NCBI GenBank assembly: GCA_020796225.1
Contig: CM036755.1
Span: 86,241,803-86,305,802, forward strand
Reading direction: 5' to 3'
DNA from: Arion vulgaris
Lineage: Eukaryota; Mollusca; Gastropoda; Stylommatophora; Arionidae
DNA length: 64,000 bases
Both the position numbers and the translations under genes were made by a program. Positions within the stretch are counted from its first letter, which is position 1; each line of letters begins with the position of its first letter. Below, piece by piece: positions 1-12,500 of the stretch. The notes beneath the pieces were generated by a model, which was not told the DNA's origin, did no database searches, and worked only from the letters and a program-made list of their open reading frames with translations.

Positions 1-90
1 TATTCATCATCATCACCAAATAGCTTGTCCTGAGCAGAACTTTGCCACCCTAAGTCCTCCGGAAATTTTTCTCATATGCGAGATGGAGCC
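1..90 (-). mobile_element. LINE 3' end fragment (family L1w) with ATC-repeat tail
   Basis: Minus-strand 3' terminus of a non-LTR retrotransposon: coding remnant RVAKFCSGQAIW running into the (TGA)n/(ATC)n tail at the very edge. The same terminus recurs at 21004, 30957, 36650 and 51265 in this window, which defines the family. It lies in or beyond the 3' side of NMD3. Confidence 0.75.
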
Positions 91-446
91 ATATGGAAAT
101 CCAGTGCAATGAAGACAATACATCGCTGTATATCCTTTATTTCCAAAGGTGGTCAGTGTAGGCCATATTCTTTTTCTGTCAGTTTCATAATTTAACTCCC
201 CCATACAGTTCCTCTTTGTCATCAGCATTGAAGAGTGCAAGAGGTGATTGCTCATTGAAGGAAAATAGGTGTATCAAGCTGATAGACGGGAATATGGCTG
301 TTAACTGCTACATGAAAAATGTCCTTAACAAGTTGAACACAGAAGATTATGAACTTAATGTGATATAAGAACTGTACACGTTCTTTAAAGTGTTTTTTTA
401 ATAGCTAACGATAGTTTCTTTTATGAATATAAAAAAATAATATTAC
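91..446. other. NMD3 intron sequence, nothing recognised
   Basis: No exon, transposon or tandem repeat that I can support. I checked the minus strand for the next NMD3 exon (expected start FDLAN) and did not find it. Confidence 0.5.
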
Positions 447-562
447 CCAAGTGCAATATCACCCACTTTAAGAATGTGTCCAAGGTGAGTGCGGGTGTGA
501 AACTGGCGTTCATTAACACCAAGGTCACTTAGTTTAGCCACATATACATCAGCCAGGACATG
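447..562 (-). CDS. NMD3: NMD3 exon 11 (last exon in window)
   Basis: 116 nt, acceptor GTTGTCCCCAG, donor GTAATA. Encodes HVLADVYVAKLSDLGVNERQ, then FHTRTHLGHILKVGDIAL plus two bases. Human NMD3 continues with GFDLANCN; I find no such exon in 1-446, so it should lie outside the window. Confidence 0.92.
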
Positions 563-3500
563 CTGGGGACAACACAAATATATTTTGTTACCAACCATCA
601 AGAAATACCAAAAACAAACGTTTCTATACTACTTCCTCACCTTTCAACTCCCAAAGGAGCACAGGTTTTCAACACACTTCTTCCAGCCCTTCCTCTCTTG
701 CCTATCTTTTAATGTCAGTCTCAATCTCCCTTCACCAGGTATTTCTAGGAGTCCCCTACTCCTATTTCCTGTGGGTTCCAATACAGTGCATTTCTTGCAA
801 TGCTTCTGGTCGACTTTTTCAATGTGTGTCCCATTTATCGCCAGCATCTCTTTTTTAGCACTTTCTCAGCTGGTACCTGCTTAGTATTTTCTAAGTTCTT
901 CGTTGTAATCTTATCACCATCTCAGCCTATTCTACGTAAACATTCATTTTAGAAGGTTTGTAGTTTTTTCCATACCACTTATTTTCTTTAATCTTGTTTT
1001 GCCTTACAGCGTTAAGATAAGAAGTGATTTTCCAGAACAGGCTTTTGTGAGCACTTCATAAACAGTATTTTTTACTACCTGTTATTTCTGAGATCCACCT
1101 TTTGCGTGGATAATATTTTGCTTTGTATTCACTGTATAGGAGTTACATTGTTTTTTGCATTCACTGTATTAGAGTAACATTGTTCTTTATATTAAAGTAA
1201 CATTGTTCTTTATATTAGAGTAACATTGTTCTTTATATTAGAGTAACATTGTTCGTTGTATTAGAGTAACATTGTTCTTTGAGGCGCACTATCTGTTCTT
1301 TCCTTAATCAAAGATAGATAATTCCCATCGTAAACTTGCCTTGCTATACCTGGTAGGTTTTCTCTCTGATGTACATCGTCATTGATTAACAGAATAATAT
1401 GGTGGTGTATTAAAAAACTCCCCTACAAATATTAGACTTTCTCTAGTATGTACATCACATAGATAAAATAGAGCAGTCCATCTATACTGGTAATAATTTT
1501 GACTGCACAGAAGATACCCAAAAAAATAAATTATGCAAACAACTCTCTAAGCAACATCAACTTTTAAAAGCCTAAATAAAATATGGAACTCAAAGTTATA
1601 TAGTTTAAAAACTAAATTACTATAGTGCGTTTCAAAATGATTTTCCGCAGGGAAAATTTAATATCTCTGCAACCGCTTGACCGTAATTGTTGTAACTTTG
1701 CATATGATCTAATGATCGTAATGTCCCGAGGTTGATATTTTTTACTCAATAACAAACGTATGGTTTAAAATTTTCTTTATGTAAAGTATATAAAAGTGAC
1801 CATCTCCTTAGCCAACCATATAATGAGAAGTATTACCCTTCATATTTGTGAGATGTTGCAAGTTCCACGACTTGACGTTTTTCAAGTGGTTTTCCGATTT
1901 TAATCGCTTTATCGCACTTTAAAAAATGTATAATGATCCTTCCGGTGTGTTTAGTTACAATTTACCGTTTTGTTTTCAGAGCATAGTGTATTACAAAACG
2001 TTTAGTATTCTAGATTTGTTATACAATGGGTATGAAAATCAAGTTTCTTACACTGCATACAGTGGCTGTGAAAATGTATAAATATTTTATCAGAGAATCT
2101 AATCGTGGAAAACTGTATCAGAGTATATCAAATCCTGAACAGAGAACTATGCATGCTTTGGGCTTAAGTAAAAGATTACATAAATTACTCAATGTTAATG
2201 GAGCTGTCAGTACAGTCAATACATTGACTCAAGGCAGAAAGAAAGTAGTAGACAATTTTGACAGGGATGTGATTAGAAGAGAAATTGGCAGAATGTTCGA
2301 TTCCAAAGAAACTGTGACACTAAGAAAGCTGAAGATTAGGTTAAGAATACACAATGACATTGATGTATCAAAATCAACGTTATGGAGAACTGTTAGAAGC
2401 ATCGGCTTTACTATTAGGAAGTACGCTAATGGGAGAAATGCATCTGCAGAAGCCGCATTTAGTACGTCTGAGAAGTAAATATTTACGTGAAGTACAGGAA
2501 ATGCGTAATCAAGGTTACGATATTGTGTGTGTGGATGAAACCTGGATCAATGCTCACCACACTAATGAAAAGGAGTGGCAGTTATCCGATGGAAAAATTA
2601 AACGATATGTACCTAGTGGAAAAGGACACGTCTGATAATGGCACATGCAGGCAACAGACAAAATGGGCTGGTTAAAGATGCTGAACTTATTTTCACTTCC
2701 AATTAAGACAAGGGACTATCATACCGAGATGAATGTAACATATTTAGAGATTGGATTGACATACTCTTCTTCCGTCCCTAGACAGACCATCCTGTGTGAT
2801 AATGGACAACGCATCATACCACAACACTGTGTCAGAAGACAAAATCCCGACATCTTCAAGTACAAAAGATGCTATAAAACTTTGGCTCAGAAAGGAGAAC
2901 ATTCCATTTAACGAGGGTTTTTGAAGCCTGAATTACTATCTATTGTTAAAACATCACAGAAGACCAGGGTATTCCAAACAGACAAGTTGATTCAACAGCA
3001 TGGTCATGTGTGTTTGAGACTACCACCTTATCATTCACACTTAAACCCAATTGAACTCATTTGGGCCAAAGTTAAAGGACTAGTAGCAGCTGAAAATAAA
3101 ACTTTCAAACTAAGCAATATGAAAGAACTAACATATGCCGCCCTGTCGAAGATAGACAGAGATTATTGGTGTAAATGCTAAGACCATGTCTTAAAGGAGG
3201 AAAATGACTACTGGGACAAAGATGGACTGTCGTCGTACAGCCAAGAATAGTCATCAATATGTTAGACTCATCGGACTCAGAATAAGTGAGTAAACACTTT
3301 ATATGATTTATATAATATGAGTTATCTCACCCTCCAAAATTCGAATTGTATATGCCTATGCTGAAAATATGTGATTTTATAAATTTACGGTAAATTATTT
3401 TCTTCCAGCACCAAATAATTACTAGTTTTGAAAAGATCAAAGGAATTCGCCGTTGCAAGAAAAGTACACTACCTGCAACATTGAATTTTAGAAAATTGTT

Positions 3501-6500
3501 GGGACATCGGAAATACAACACCACATACAAAAAATCATGTTCATCCATGCAATGAATATGGAGATATTTGAGGTCAATCGTTGACCGAACGTTTTGATTG
3601 GTTATTGGTTACTAAACTGACATCATTGCACTCGGGCAGACCCATAGGTGCTCAGTCTCCCCAACAGATATCGAAGAGTATGCATACTGATGGTTCCTGT
3701 GGCTCGCTGATTAAACACACCTCTCACTCTGCCTCTCAGGCATCCAGTTCGACTTGAACAACGGGTAACTCCAAACTGCTTAAATCGCTTGATCGATTCA
3801 ACATCGATATTAGTGTCCTCATCCAACAGAGTCTCGAAGAGACCGAAGAATATCCCCTTATCCATCTTCAACTCCCCAACAATCGATGCTGTGATGCAAG
3901 CCTGTCCGCTCTCTCATTACCGTAAACACCGCATGCCCAGGACAGTATATCCACGTAAGCCGCTGGAGGTTAGAAACTTCTATAGACGACATCCACTCAT
4001 ACCGAAACCTGCCCTTCTGGATCTTGTGAAGCATCGACTGAGAGTCAGATACAACAACTGCCCCAGTAAATGAAGTCCCAGAAATCCAATGGAGGGCAGC
4101 AGTAACGGCCTCAACCTCCATCCTCATACTAGAAGTAGTTGTCCTGTATGCCCCACTTCGCTCTGCAACAACCCTACCATGCGCATTAGCCAAGAAACCC
4201 CAGCCGTTTTGAAACGCACTATAATTTCAATTTCAATATTGTATCAATCCTAAGAAATGCCAGCAGGAGTTGGAAAATGACTAAAGATATAGAAAGTAAG
4301 TTGAATGTTTTTGAGAAAAAAAATGTCAGCGAAAAATAATAAACATAAAATGGGACGAATTCAGGAGAAGTGATAAAATTAGAGAAATATCTGGTCAGCC
4401 ACTAGTAACAACTGTTATAAGAAAGAGAAGATGAAAATGTGATGGGCATACTCTGAGAATTGATCAAAGAACAGCAAAGAAGATATTGAAATTGGATGCA
4501 ACATGTTCAAGAAAGAGAGGATGCCCTAGAGAAACCCTGAAACAAACAAACTATATTGAGAGAGGCAAGAAATATCTAGCTCAATTCCATAGGAGATTGC
4601 ACAGAATAGAGAGTTATGGAAAAATTACGCAGGCCGTATGTATCACGTAAACGTACAAAAAGAATATTATAATAATATTAGAGTTAGTATTAACAGCTTT
4701 ATAAATTAAAAATAACCGAAATGACATTCTTAATGCATTGAGAGATAGAGTCTTTCCGAACAGAGGAGTTTCAGGGTTGTCAATACCACTCGCTAACCAG
4801 ATTGAGATGGATGTCGATATTGGTGCAGCCCAAAAAGAATGATATAGCAAATATGCAGATAGATTGATTAATAAACATCGAACTGATGTGTTGGGCCATG
4901 GGATACGTTGAGGCGGAGATTGGAGCACATATGGACATGTACAGAGCGCTATGATGATAGTCCTCATAGAACTGATAACCAATTTTACAAACTTGAAGAT
5001 CATCAATAGGCACAAAAGCATAAATCTACCTTGCTTGACACTCGTGGACGGTGAGGTCTATCCCTCTCTGGGACTACATCCACTTCCATGACCATGTACT
5101 CAATAAAATGCTTTGGAGACACTAGGGTTACAAAGGGCTGTCTCCAGTACTGGTTGGCAGTCAACTCGGCCACTGTATCAAACACAATAGATAAAGATGG
5201 TAGTTATATGTTCCCAGTTTTAAATATCACAGCACAGCAGACATAAAATAAAAAATTTCTTCTCCGAACACTTCATATCGACCACTTGTTAACCACTCTG
5301 TATGATTTGTATGTGATCTGAGCCCAAGAATGAGTGTACGTTGTGCCAGTTATAAGCCTAAAAGTAGGCCAACACATCCAATTTCTGCGATACTTTTTAT
5401 TTACTAGGGTAGCTTCCTAGGTCCTACATCAGTCGCCTTTTATGACATGCTTTGTAGGTCGCAGTGGTACTGTTCTTTGCTCCTCTTGCAAGCCCCTGCA
5501 CCACACAGGCGAAACACAGACTTACTGTGTTGGGTCTGCAAGGTACGGATTGCCAGGATCAGATAACTTTCTTTGGGAAGTCAAAAGCAAAAATTAGCAG
5601 CCTACTGATGAACTATATCCTTACAAATCAACTACACCAGCATGTGATGCAGACGTGAAACTGCCCCTGTAAGGGTACAGGTCAGCAGGCTACTATTGTA
5701 TCTAGATATGTTGATAATATGGGCATCCCCAGGATTAACTCTTGACCAGATGGACCTGATTTCTGGATGGCAATCATCCTAGGAAAGGGTTAAACTTTTG
5801 TCTCAAACCCCAGGAAGATGGGGTTTGTTAACCCCGAAATGCAAGCCAACTAGGAGACAGAAAACTTCAATCTCACAACCTATGATTGGCATTAGTCAGT
5901 TTTGATTGCCTCCATATGGTCAGTCAGATCTGATACCAAGCTACAGTATAACACATGATGTGGTACTTTAACTGATTAGCTACACAATTGAAAAAATGGG
6001 TTGGGCTGAATTAAGGATCTAAAAGAAGATCTATTGGTAACTAACCTTGCAGAGTGCTTGGGTCAATAATATGTATGGCTTGAGTAACTCTGCTTACAAT
6101 ACATAGAGGACTAATGCTTCCAATCTGTTGGGCAGTCTTTGGTGGCAGGCATACAATGTGGTCCTGGAATAAAAAGCAAAATAAAATATTATATATGTGT
6201 GACATATGACTAGCTAAACATATAACTTGCTACTTCCCCCAATGACAAAAGTGATTCCATATATTTTCTTTAATCAATCAAAAATGACTCTTTACTTTTC
6301 TCTGCCAAACACATAGGACATTACTTTTCTCTAACAAACAAACAGGACATTACTGTTCTCTAACAAACAAACAGGACATTACTTTTCTCTGGCAAACAAA
6401 CACACATAGACAAATAATTCAGAAATGAATTCAGTGAATATGTGTGACAGTACTTACCTTACAGATGGGAGCAATCTCAACAGAATTCAGTGAATATGTG

Positions 6501-9500
6501 TGACAGTACTTACCTTACAGATGGGAGCAATCTCAACAGAATTCAGTGAATATGTGTGACAGTACTTACCTTACAGATGGGAGCAATCTCAACAGAATTC
6601 AGTGAATATGTGTGACAGTACTTACCTTACAGATGGGAGCAATCTCAACAGAGAATGTATATTTATAGTTGTACTTATTGCTTCTCACATCATGTGATAT
6701 CAGCTCTTTACCAGTTACATATCTGAAGAGGATGGTGATTATAAAAATTGAATCATTTCACACATCACAACTTGCAAACACATTAAATTGATCAATTATC
6801 AACTTGCAGTCATGGAAAAAAGAAAAATTAACAATAAGGATAAAATATCAGTAACAAACTAGCACAGGATAAAATATAAGTTACAAATTAGCAATGGATA
6901 AAAAAAAGTAACAAACTAGCACATGAAAAAAAAAGTTACAAATTAACAATAAGGATAAAATATCAGTAACAAACTAGCACAGGATAAAATATAAGTTACA
7001 AATTAACAATAAGGATAAAATAAGTAACAAGCTAGAATGGATAAAATAAGTTGATTGATTGATAGGACCATCATCCGTGCAATACCATATGTCCTCTGAT
7101 CTCTTTCTTACACAGGAAGATCTCAGCTGCAGTGCACGAACTCCGTAGCACCAGTCCCAGATGTAATTTAGACAATCCTGTGAAGATATTTTGTAGGAAT
7201 TTTATTTATAAACTTTTTTAAACGAATTTGGCAAGAGCAGCGGCTTCCCAGCCTGCTCTTTTTGATTTTGAACTGCCACAGGTTCTTTTACATGCTCAAA
7301 TTACACATGGGAGCTACGTTTTATCGTCTGTCTTCGATAGGATTAGAACTCGATCTGATCTAGACTGAGATCGGAATCTCTGAAAAAAATAGATATTTAG
7401 ATCCCTTGCTAGTTAGTAACTTAGTTCATCATTTGCTACTTTGTTGCCTTTTTGTATCTTAAGATATAATAAGTAACAAACTAGCAAAGGATAACATATC
7501 TTGTAAACAAGAACAAAAGATTCTACACAGGCAAAACTGTCTCAACATAGAAAGGACAATTTAGGATTAACCACATACCGAGATGGAACAAGAGCAGAAA
7601 GGAACTCCACCAACTTCTTAGCGTCATCTTGTTTTGTGTAAAAGAAATCAAGACCATCTGAAAAATATAAATTTTTCTATTAAGGGAACCGTCAGAAAAT
7701 AAATGATGATTGCATAAGAAATGTTTTAAGAAAAACGACATGCTCACATTCCATAGGTTTAACTGATTAGCTACTAATTTCTTCTTCAAACGCTCTACAT
7801 CGACCACTTGCCAACCACTCTTTGTGATTTGTATGTGATCTGAGCCCAAGAGCGATAGCATGTTGTGCCAGTTATGCACCTACAAGTAGGCCAGCACATC
7901 CGATTTCTGCGATGCTTTTTATTTATTAGGTAGCTTCCTAGGTCCTACATCACTCGCCTCTTACAAAATGCCTTGCAGGTTACAGTTTTATTATTCTTTG
8001 CTTTCCTTGCGGGACCTGACACCACACGGGCGAGCTACTAATTTGAAAAACGTGTTGTGGCAGAATGAAATTTAGGTCCTATTTTCCCATTGCAGATGTA
8101 TGTACAAATTCAGCTTTCTTAATTATTAACTGATATTTATAATATACCATTTTGTAAGTAAATAAATTTTCTTTAAGATCGTTCTAAAACAAATAAATAG
8201 TAGGCGTCCCAGCGGCTTATAGAGCCAATCAGTTAATATTTACTGTGTTACGATAAGCTGTGTGTTACGGTAGGAGAAAAAAAAACTACATGCTTACCTG
8301 CCATAGGTTTAATATTGACTGTGTTACGATGAGCTTTGTGTTTCAGAATGAGCTGCTCCAGATAAAAGAAGGTCTTCTTATGGTCACACTGAAAACATAA
8401 ATTTGAGTTCGGTAGTAACCCCAGACCTCGGCTACTAGGTAATTAAATCACACATAATTTGACACAAATAACACTTGGTTAATTCTTTCTCCTATGTTTG
8501 TGTTAGTATAACTATGAAATGAAAATCAGGACATATCCTTTATAGGATATCGCCATCAACCACAGTAAACGAGTTGATGATTTTCTAGACATCACTTATA
8601 TGCTCTGTAGTTTGCCATTGCTTTCTGAAAGGTGAGGTCTATTTTTACCGTCTGTAAAAAATCCACGTGAAAAAAATTGTCTTCCAAACTGCCCGCCGTA
8701 ATTTGAACCAGGTACTCTTGGGTTGTGATCGAGCTCACTACCACTAAGCCACAGACATCCACTAGTATACATCTATACAACGTCTAGTATATAACTATAC
8801 ATACATTTTTAAAAGGGTCTCTCTCGAGATAGATCACCGCCCAGACCGATGTACCAGATCTCCCCATAAATTCTATTCATGTGGAAATCTGATTCATGCA
8901 GCCTTAGCATTGGTGTGTTCTACGTCACATCTTCAGCACCATTTGGAGCTCTGGTGCTTATCCTTCGGCGATGTGTCTGGTTTCAGTCAGCATTTACTAG
9001 GTTCGCTCTCCGTTCCATCTAGTGTTTTTACGGTGGTAGCTAGCCCCACATCCTTAGTCGCCTCTTACAACATGCGGTAGCAGGTAACAGTGGTTCTATT
9101 CTTTACACCCCAATTTGGGCACCGGTAACTACTCGAGCGTAAAAGGGTCTAAAGGTAAACGATTGATTTCATTGCACGGTTTTCCTGTATGGCTCTGTCC
9201 TTGTTGACAAACATGGCACACCATCTGTCAAGTGTTGCAAGAACGAACTCATAGCTTCAGCAACAACCATAGGGATATCATGAAAAAATTGCTCATGTGA
9301 CTTGGTGTGGAATTTCATTTCACAGGTGATAATTTTCCTTTCTTGTTCTTTTGTCAGTGCCCATGTTTGGAACTGGTAGAACAGCGTTGTTATGAAGATT
9401 GCATTTATAATCTGTCTTTTAGTCTCTGCTAAAATATATAAATAAAGCTACTGTGATAATGACATTCAACAACGACATGCTTATTGTTAGGTCAACATAC

Positions 9501-12500
9501 CTTCTGCCTAATTTGAACAACAGCCCGCCAAAAATCTTTAGCCTCGACTCTGTGACAATCATCACACATGTGTGACTGAACTGTATACTCAACCACAAAT
9601 ACTTGCTGGAGAACTGCTCCATTCATCACCTTCAAGGAATGTCATAATATTATGTGCAAAATTCTACGAGAAAGATTAGAAAAGTAAAGACTTTATTCAA
9701 AGTAAAAACTATTTTCCATGTCATGTTCAGATATCTAAACAAACAGATGAACATGCCTCTAGGAATTCAGTCGTCATCAGGAGGTAGAGCGAACACATTA
9801 ATTATATATACACAAGTAGCCAGCGGACACATTAATTATATACACACCAGTAGCCAGTAGATACACTAATTATATACACACCAGTAGCCAGCAGATACAC
9901 TAATTAAATACACACCAGTAGTCCGCGGACACAGTAGTTATATATACATCATTAGCCAGTGGATACATTAATTGCATACACACCAGTAACCAGTGGACAC
10001 ATTAATTATATACACACTAGTAGCCAATGGACTCATTAATTACATACAGACTAGTGACCCACAGAAACATTAATGACCACAGACACACCAGTAGCCCTAA
10101 GATACATTAGTAGCCCAAATATACATTCATGACTACATACACATCAGTTTACACATTATCCTATCAGTGCCAAACCTGGACGCTGACATCAAATGTCTAC
10201 ATAAAATGCTGGGGGTAACAAGAATTGACCGGTTGAGAAATTAAGACATCAGGAAAAAAGTAAGTACAACATCAGTAATGAACATCATCAAGAAACAACA
10301 AATTAAATGGTTCTGCCACATAAGCAGATTACCAACAGACAGTGGACATCAAAGAGCAATGTTGCTTCAATACAATGGATACAAAGCAAAAGGTCAGCCA
10401 CGCAAACAGTGAACCTCAGATATAACAACGGCAACGAAAGACACTATTAATGAAGCTCAAACAAGGGCTTGTTCTAGAAACCTCTTATCCTGATGCTGTG
10501 AGGCAAAACAGGATGGAAGAAAATAAAGAAGGAAAGAAAGCTATACATCAGTGACCCACTAAAAAAAAGTTTGACGAAAGCTGTGAGAAGGACTAAACAA
10601 AGAAAAGAATAGCCAGAAACACTGTAAAGGTTTGTTGCTGCCCCAGGAAGTCACTAGAAACACTGTAAAGGTTTGTTGCTGCCCCAGGAAGTCACTAGAA
10701 ACACTGTAAAGGTTTGTTGCTGTTCCAGGAAGTCACTAGAAACACTGTAAAGGTTTGTTGCTGCCCCAGGAAGTCACTAGAAACACTGTAAAGTTTCTTT
10801 GCTGCCCAGGAAGTCACTAGAAACACTGTAAAGGTTTGTTGCTGCCCCAGGAAGTCACTAGAAACACTGTAAAGGTTTGTTGCTGCCCCAGGAAGTCACT
10901 AGAAACACTGTAAAGGTTTGTTGCTGCCCCAGGAAGTCACTAGAAACACTGTAAAGGTTTGTTGCTGCCCCAGGAAGTCACTAGAAACACTGTAAAGGTT
11001 TGTTGCTGCCCCAGGAAGTCACTAGAAACACTGTAAAGGTTTGTTGCTGCCCCAGGAAGTCACTAGAAACACTGTAAAGGTTTGTTGCTGCCCCAGGAAG
11101 TCACTAGAAACACTGTAAAGGTTTGTTGCTGCCCCAGGAAGTCACTAGAAACACTGTAAAGGTTTGTTGCTGCCCCAGGAAGTCACTAGAAACACTGTAA
11201 AGGTTTGTTGCTGCCCCAGGAAGTCACTAGAAACACTGTAAAGGTTTGTTGCTGCCCCAGGAAGTCACTAGAAACACTGTAAAGGTTTGTTGCTGCCCCA
11301 GGAAGTCACTAGAAACACTGTAAAGGTTTGTTGCTGCCCCAGGAAGTCACTAGAAACACTGTAAAGGTTTGTTGCTGCCCCAGGAAGTCACTAGAAACAC
11401 TGTAAAGGTTTGTTGCTGCCCCAGGAAGTCACTAGAAACATTGACCACTGATTAATCCATCAATTTCTGGACAAAAATGAAAAGGCAAACAATTATGAGG
11501 TAAGGTTCATCAATCATACAAACCTCTTTCTGTACAGTCAACTTGACTTTGATTCTCATAGAATGTGGTTCTGTCCAAACAAAACCAGCATCAATCAACT
11601 TGACCTGTGGAAACATACAACATAAAAGTACTCATGCATCAAATAATCTTCTTCTTTGAACTCTCCATATCAACCACTTTTTAAACAACTCTTTGTGATT
11701 TGTATGTGATTTGAGCCAAAGAGTGGTTGTATGTTGTGCCAGTTATGCACCTACAAGTAAGCTAGCACATTCGATTTCTGTGACGCATTTTATTTACTAG
11801 TGTAGCTTCCCTAGGCCCCTACCTCAGTTGCCTCTTACGACATGCCTTGTAGGTTGCAGTGTTACTATTCTTTGCTCCTTTGTGAGCCCGACAACACACT
11901 GGCAGAATGATCTAAACTGAGCAGTTTCTGTATTCTTTCCTTATTTGTTATGTTAATCAACACCATTTGATTACAATGTAGTCAATCAACACCATTTGAT
12001 TACAATGTAGTCAATCAACACCATTTGATTACAATGTAGTCAATCAACACCATTTGATTACAATGTAGTTAATCAACACCATTTGATTACAATGTAGTTA
12101 ATCAACACCATTTGATTACAATGTAGTCAATCAACACTATTTGATTACAATGTAGTTAATCAACACCATTTGATTACAATGTAGTCCGAGAATATTGAGA
12201 GGGCTGCTGCATTAGATTACAGAATTGTATGTACTTGTCCAATGTTGATAAGGAGAACTGAATTGAGTCTTCTTCATATCTTATCTTCAGACAAGTCACC
12301 AAGTCTATAATTTTCTCGAAGTTGTTGGTCATGCTATTTCTTCAGTTCTGCCACCTGGAGAAAAGTCTTCTACAAGTTATTGGTCAAGCTATATTTTCAG
12401 AACTGCCATCAGGACAATGCCCAGTCTTATCCAGGTTGTTGGTCATTCTAAATCTGACCGTGGCCTCCGATAAACATGCGGCCAGTGGGTTCAGGCAAAA

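Larger units (their letters stand above)
1621..4223 (+). mobile_element. Sailor-like IS630/Tc1-mariner transposon, decayed, with nested LINE
   Basis: Perfect 15-bp terminal inverted repeats TAGTGCGTTTCAAAA (1623-1637) and its complement (4207-4221), each flanked by TA (1621-1622, 4222-4223), the target duplication typical of Tc1/mariner. The transposase remnant (2026-3180) has an N-terminal helix-turn-helix part, the first Asp in CVDETWIN, the second in IMDNASYHN and the Glu in HLNPIELIW. About 83 residues lie between the second Asp and the Glu after reading across frame breaks, much longer than mariner (34) and like the DD82E 'Sailor' group as I recall it. A LINE RNase H piece fills 3598-4206. 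The whole element sits in NMD3 intron 10. Confidence 0.85.

Noticed and set aside
585..884. Short frames on both strands around 0.6-0.9 kb
   Set aside because: Inside an NMD3 intron with no recognisable family. A weak resemblance of the minus-strand frame to LINE sequence (INGTHIEKVDQ) was too slight to annotate.
9419..9622. 67-codon minus-strand frame over NMD3 exon 5
   Set aside because: A shifted-frame shadow of the true exon 9501-9629.
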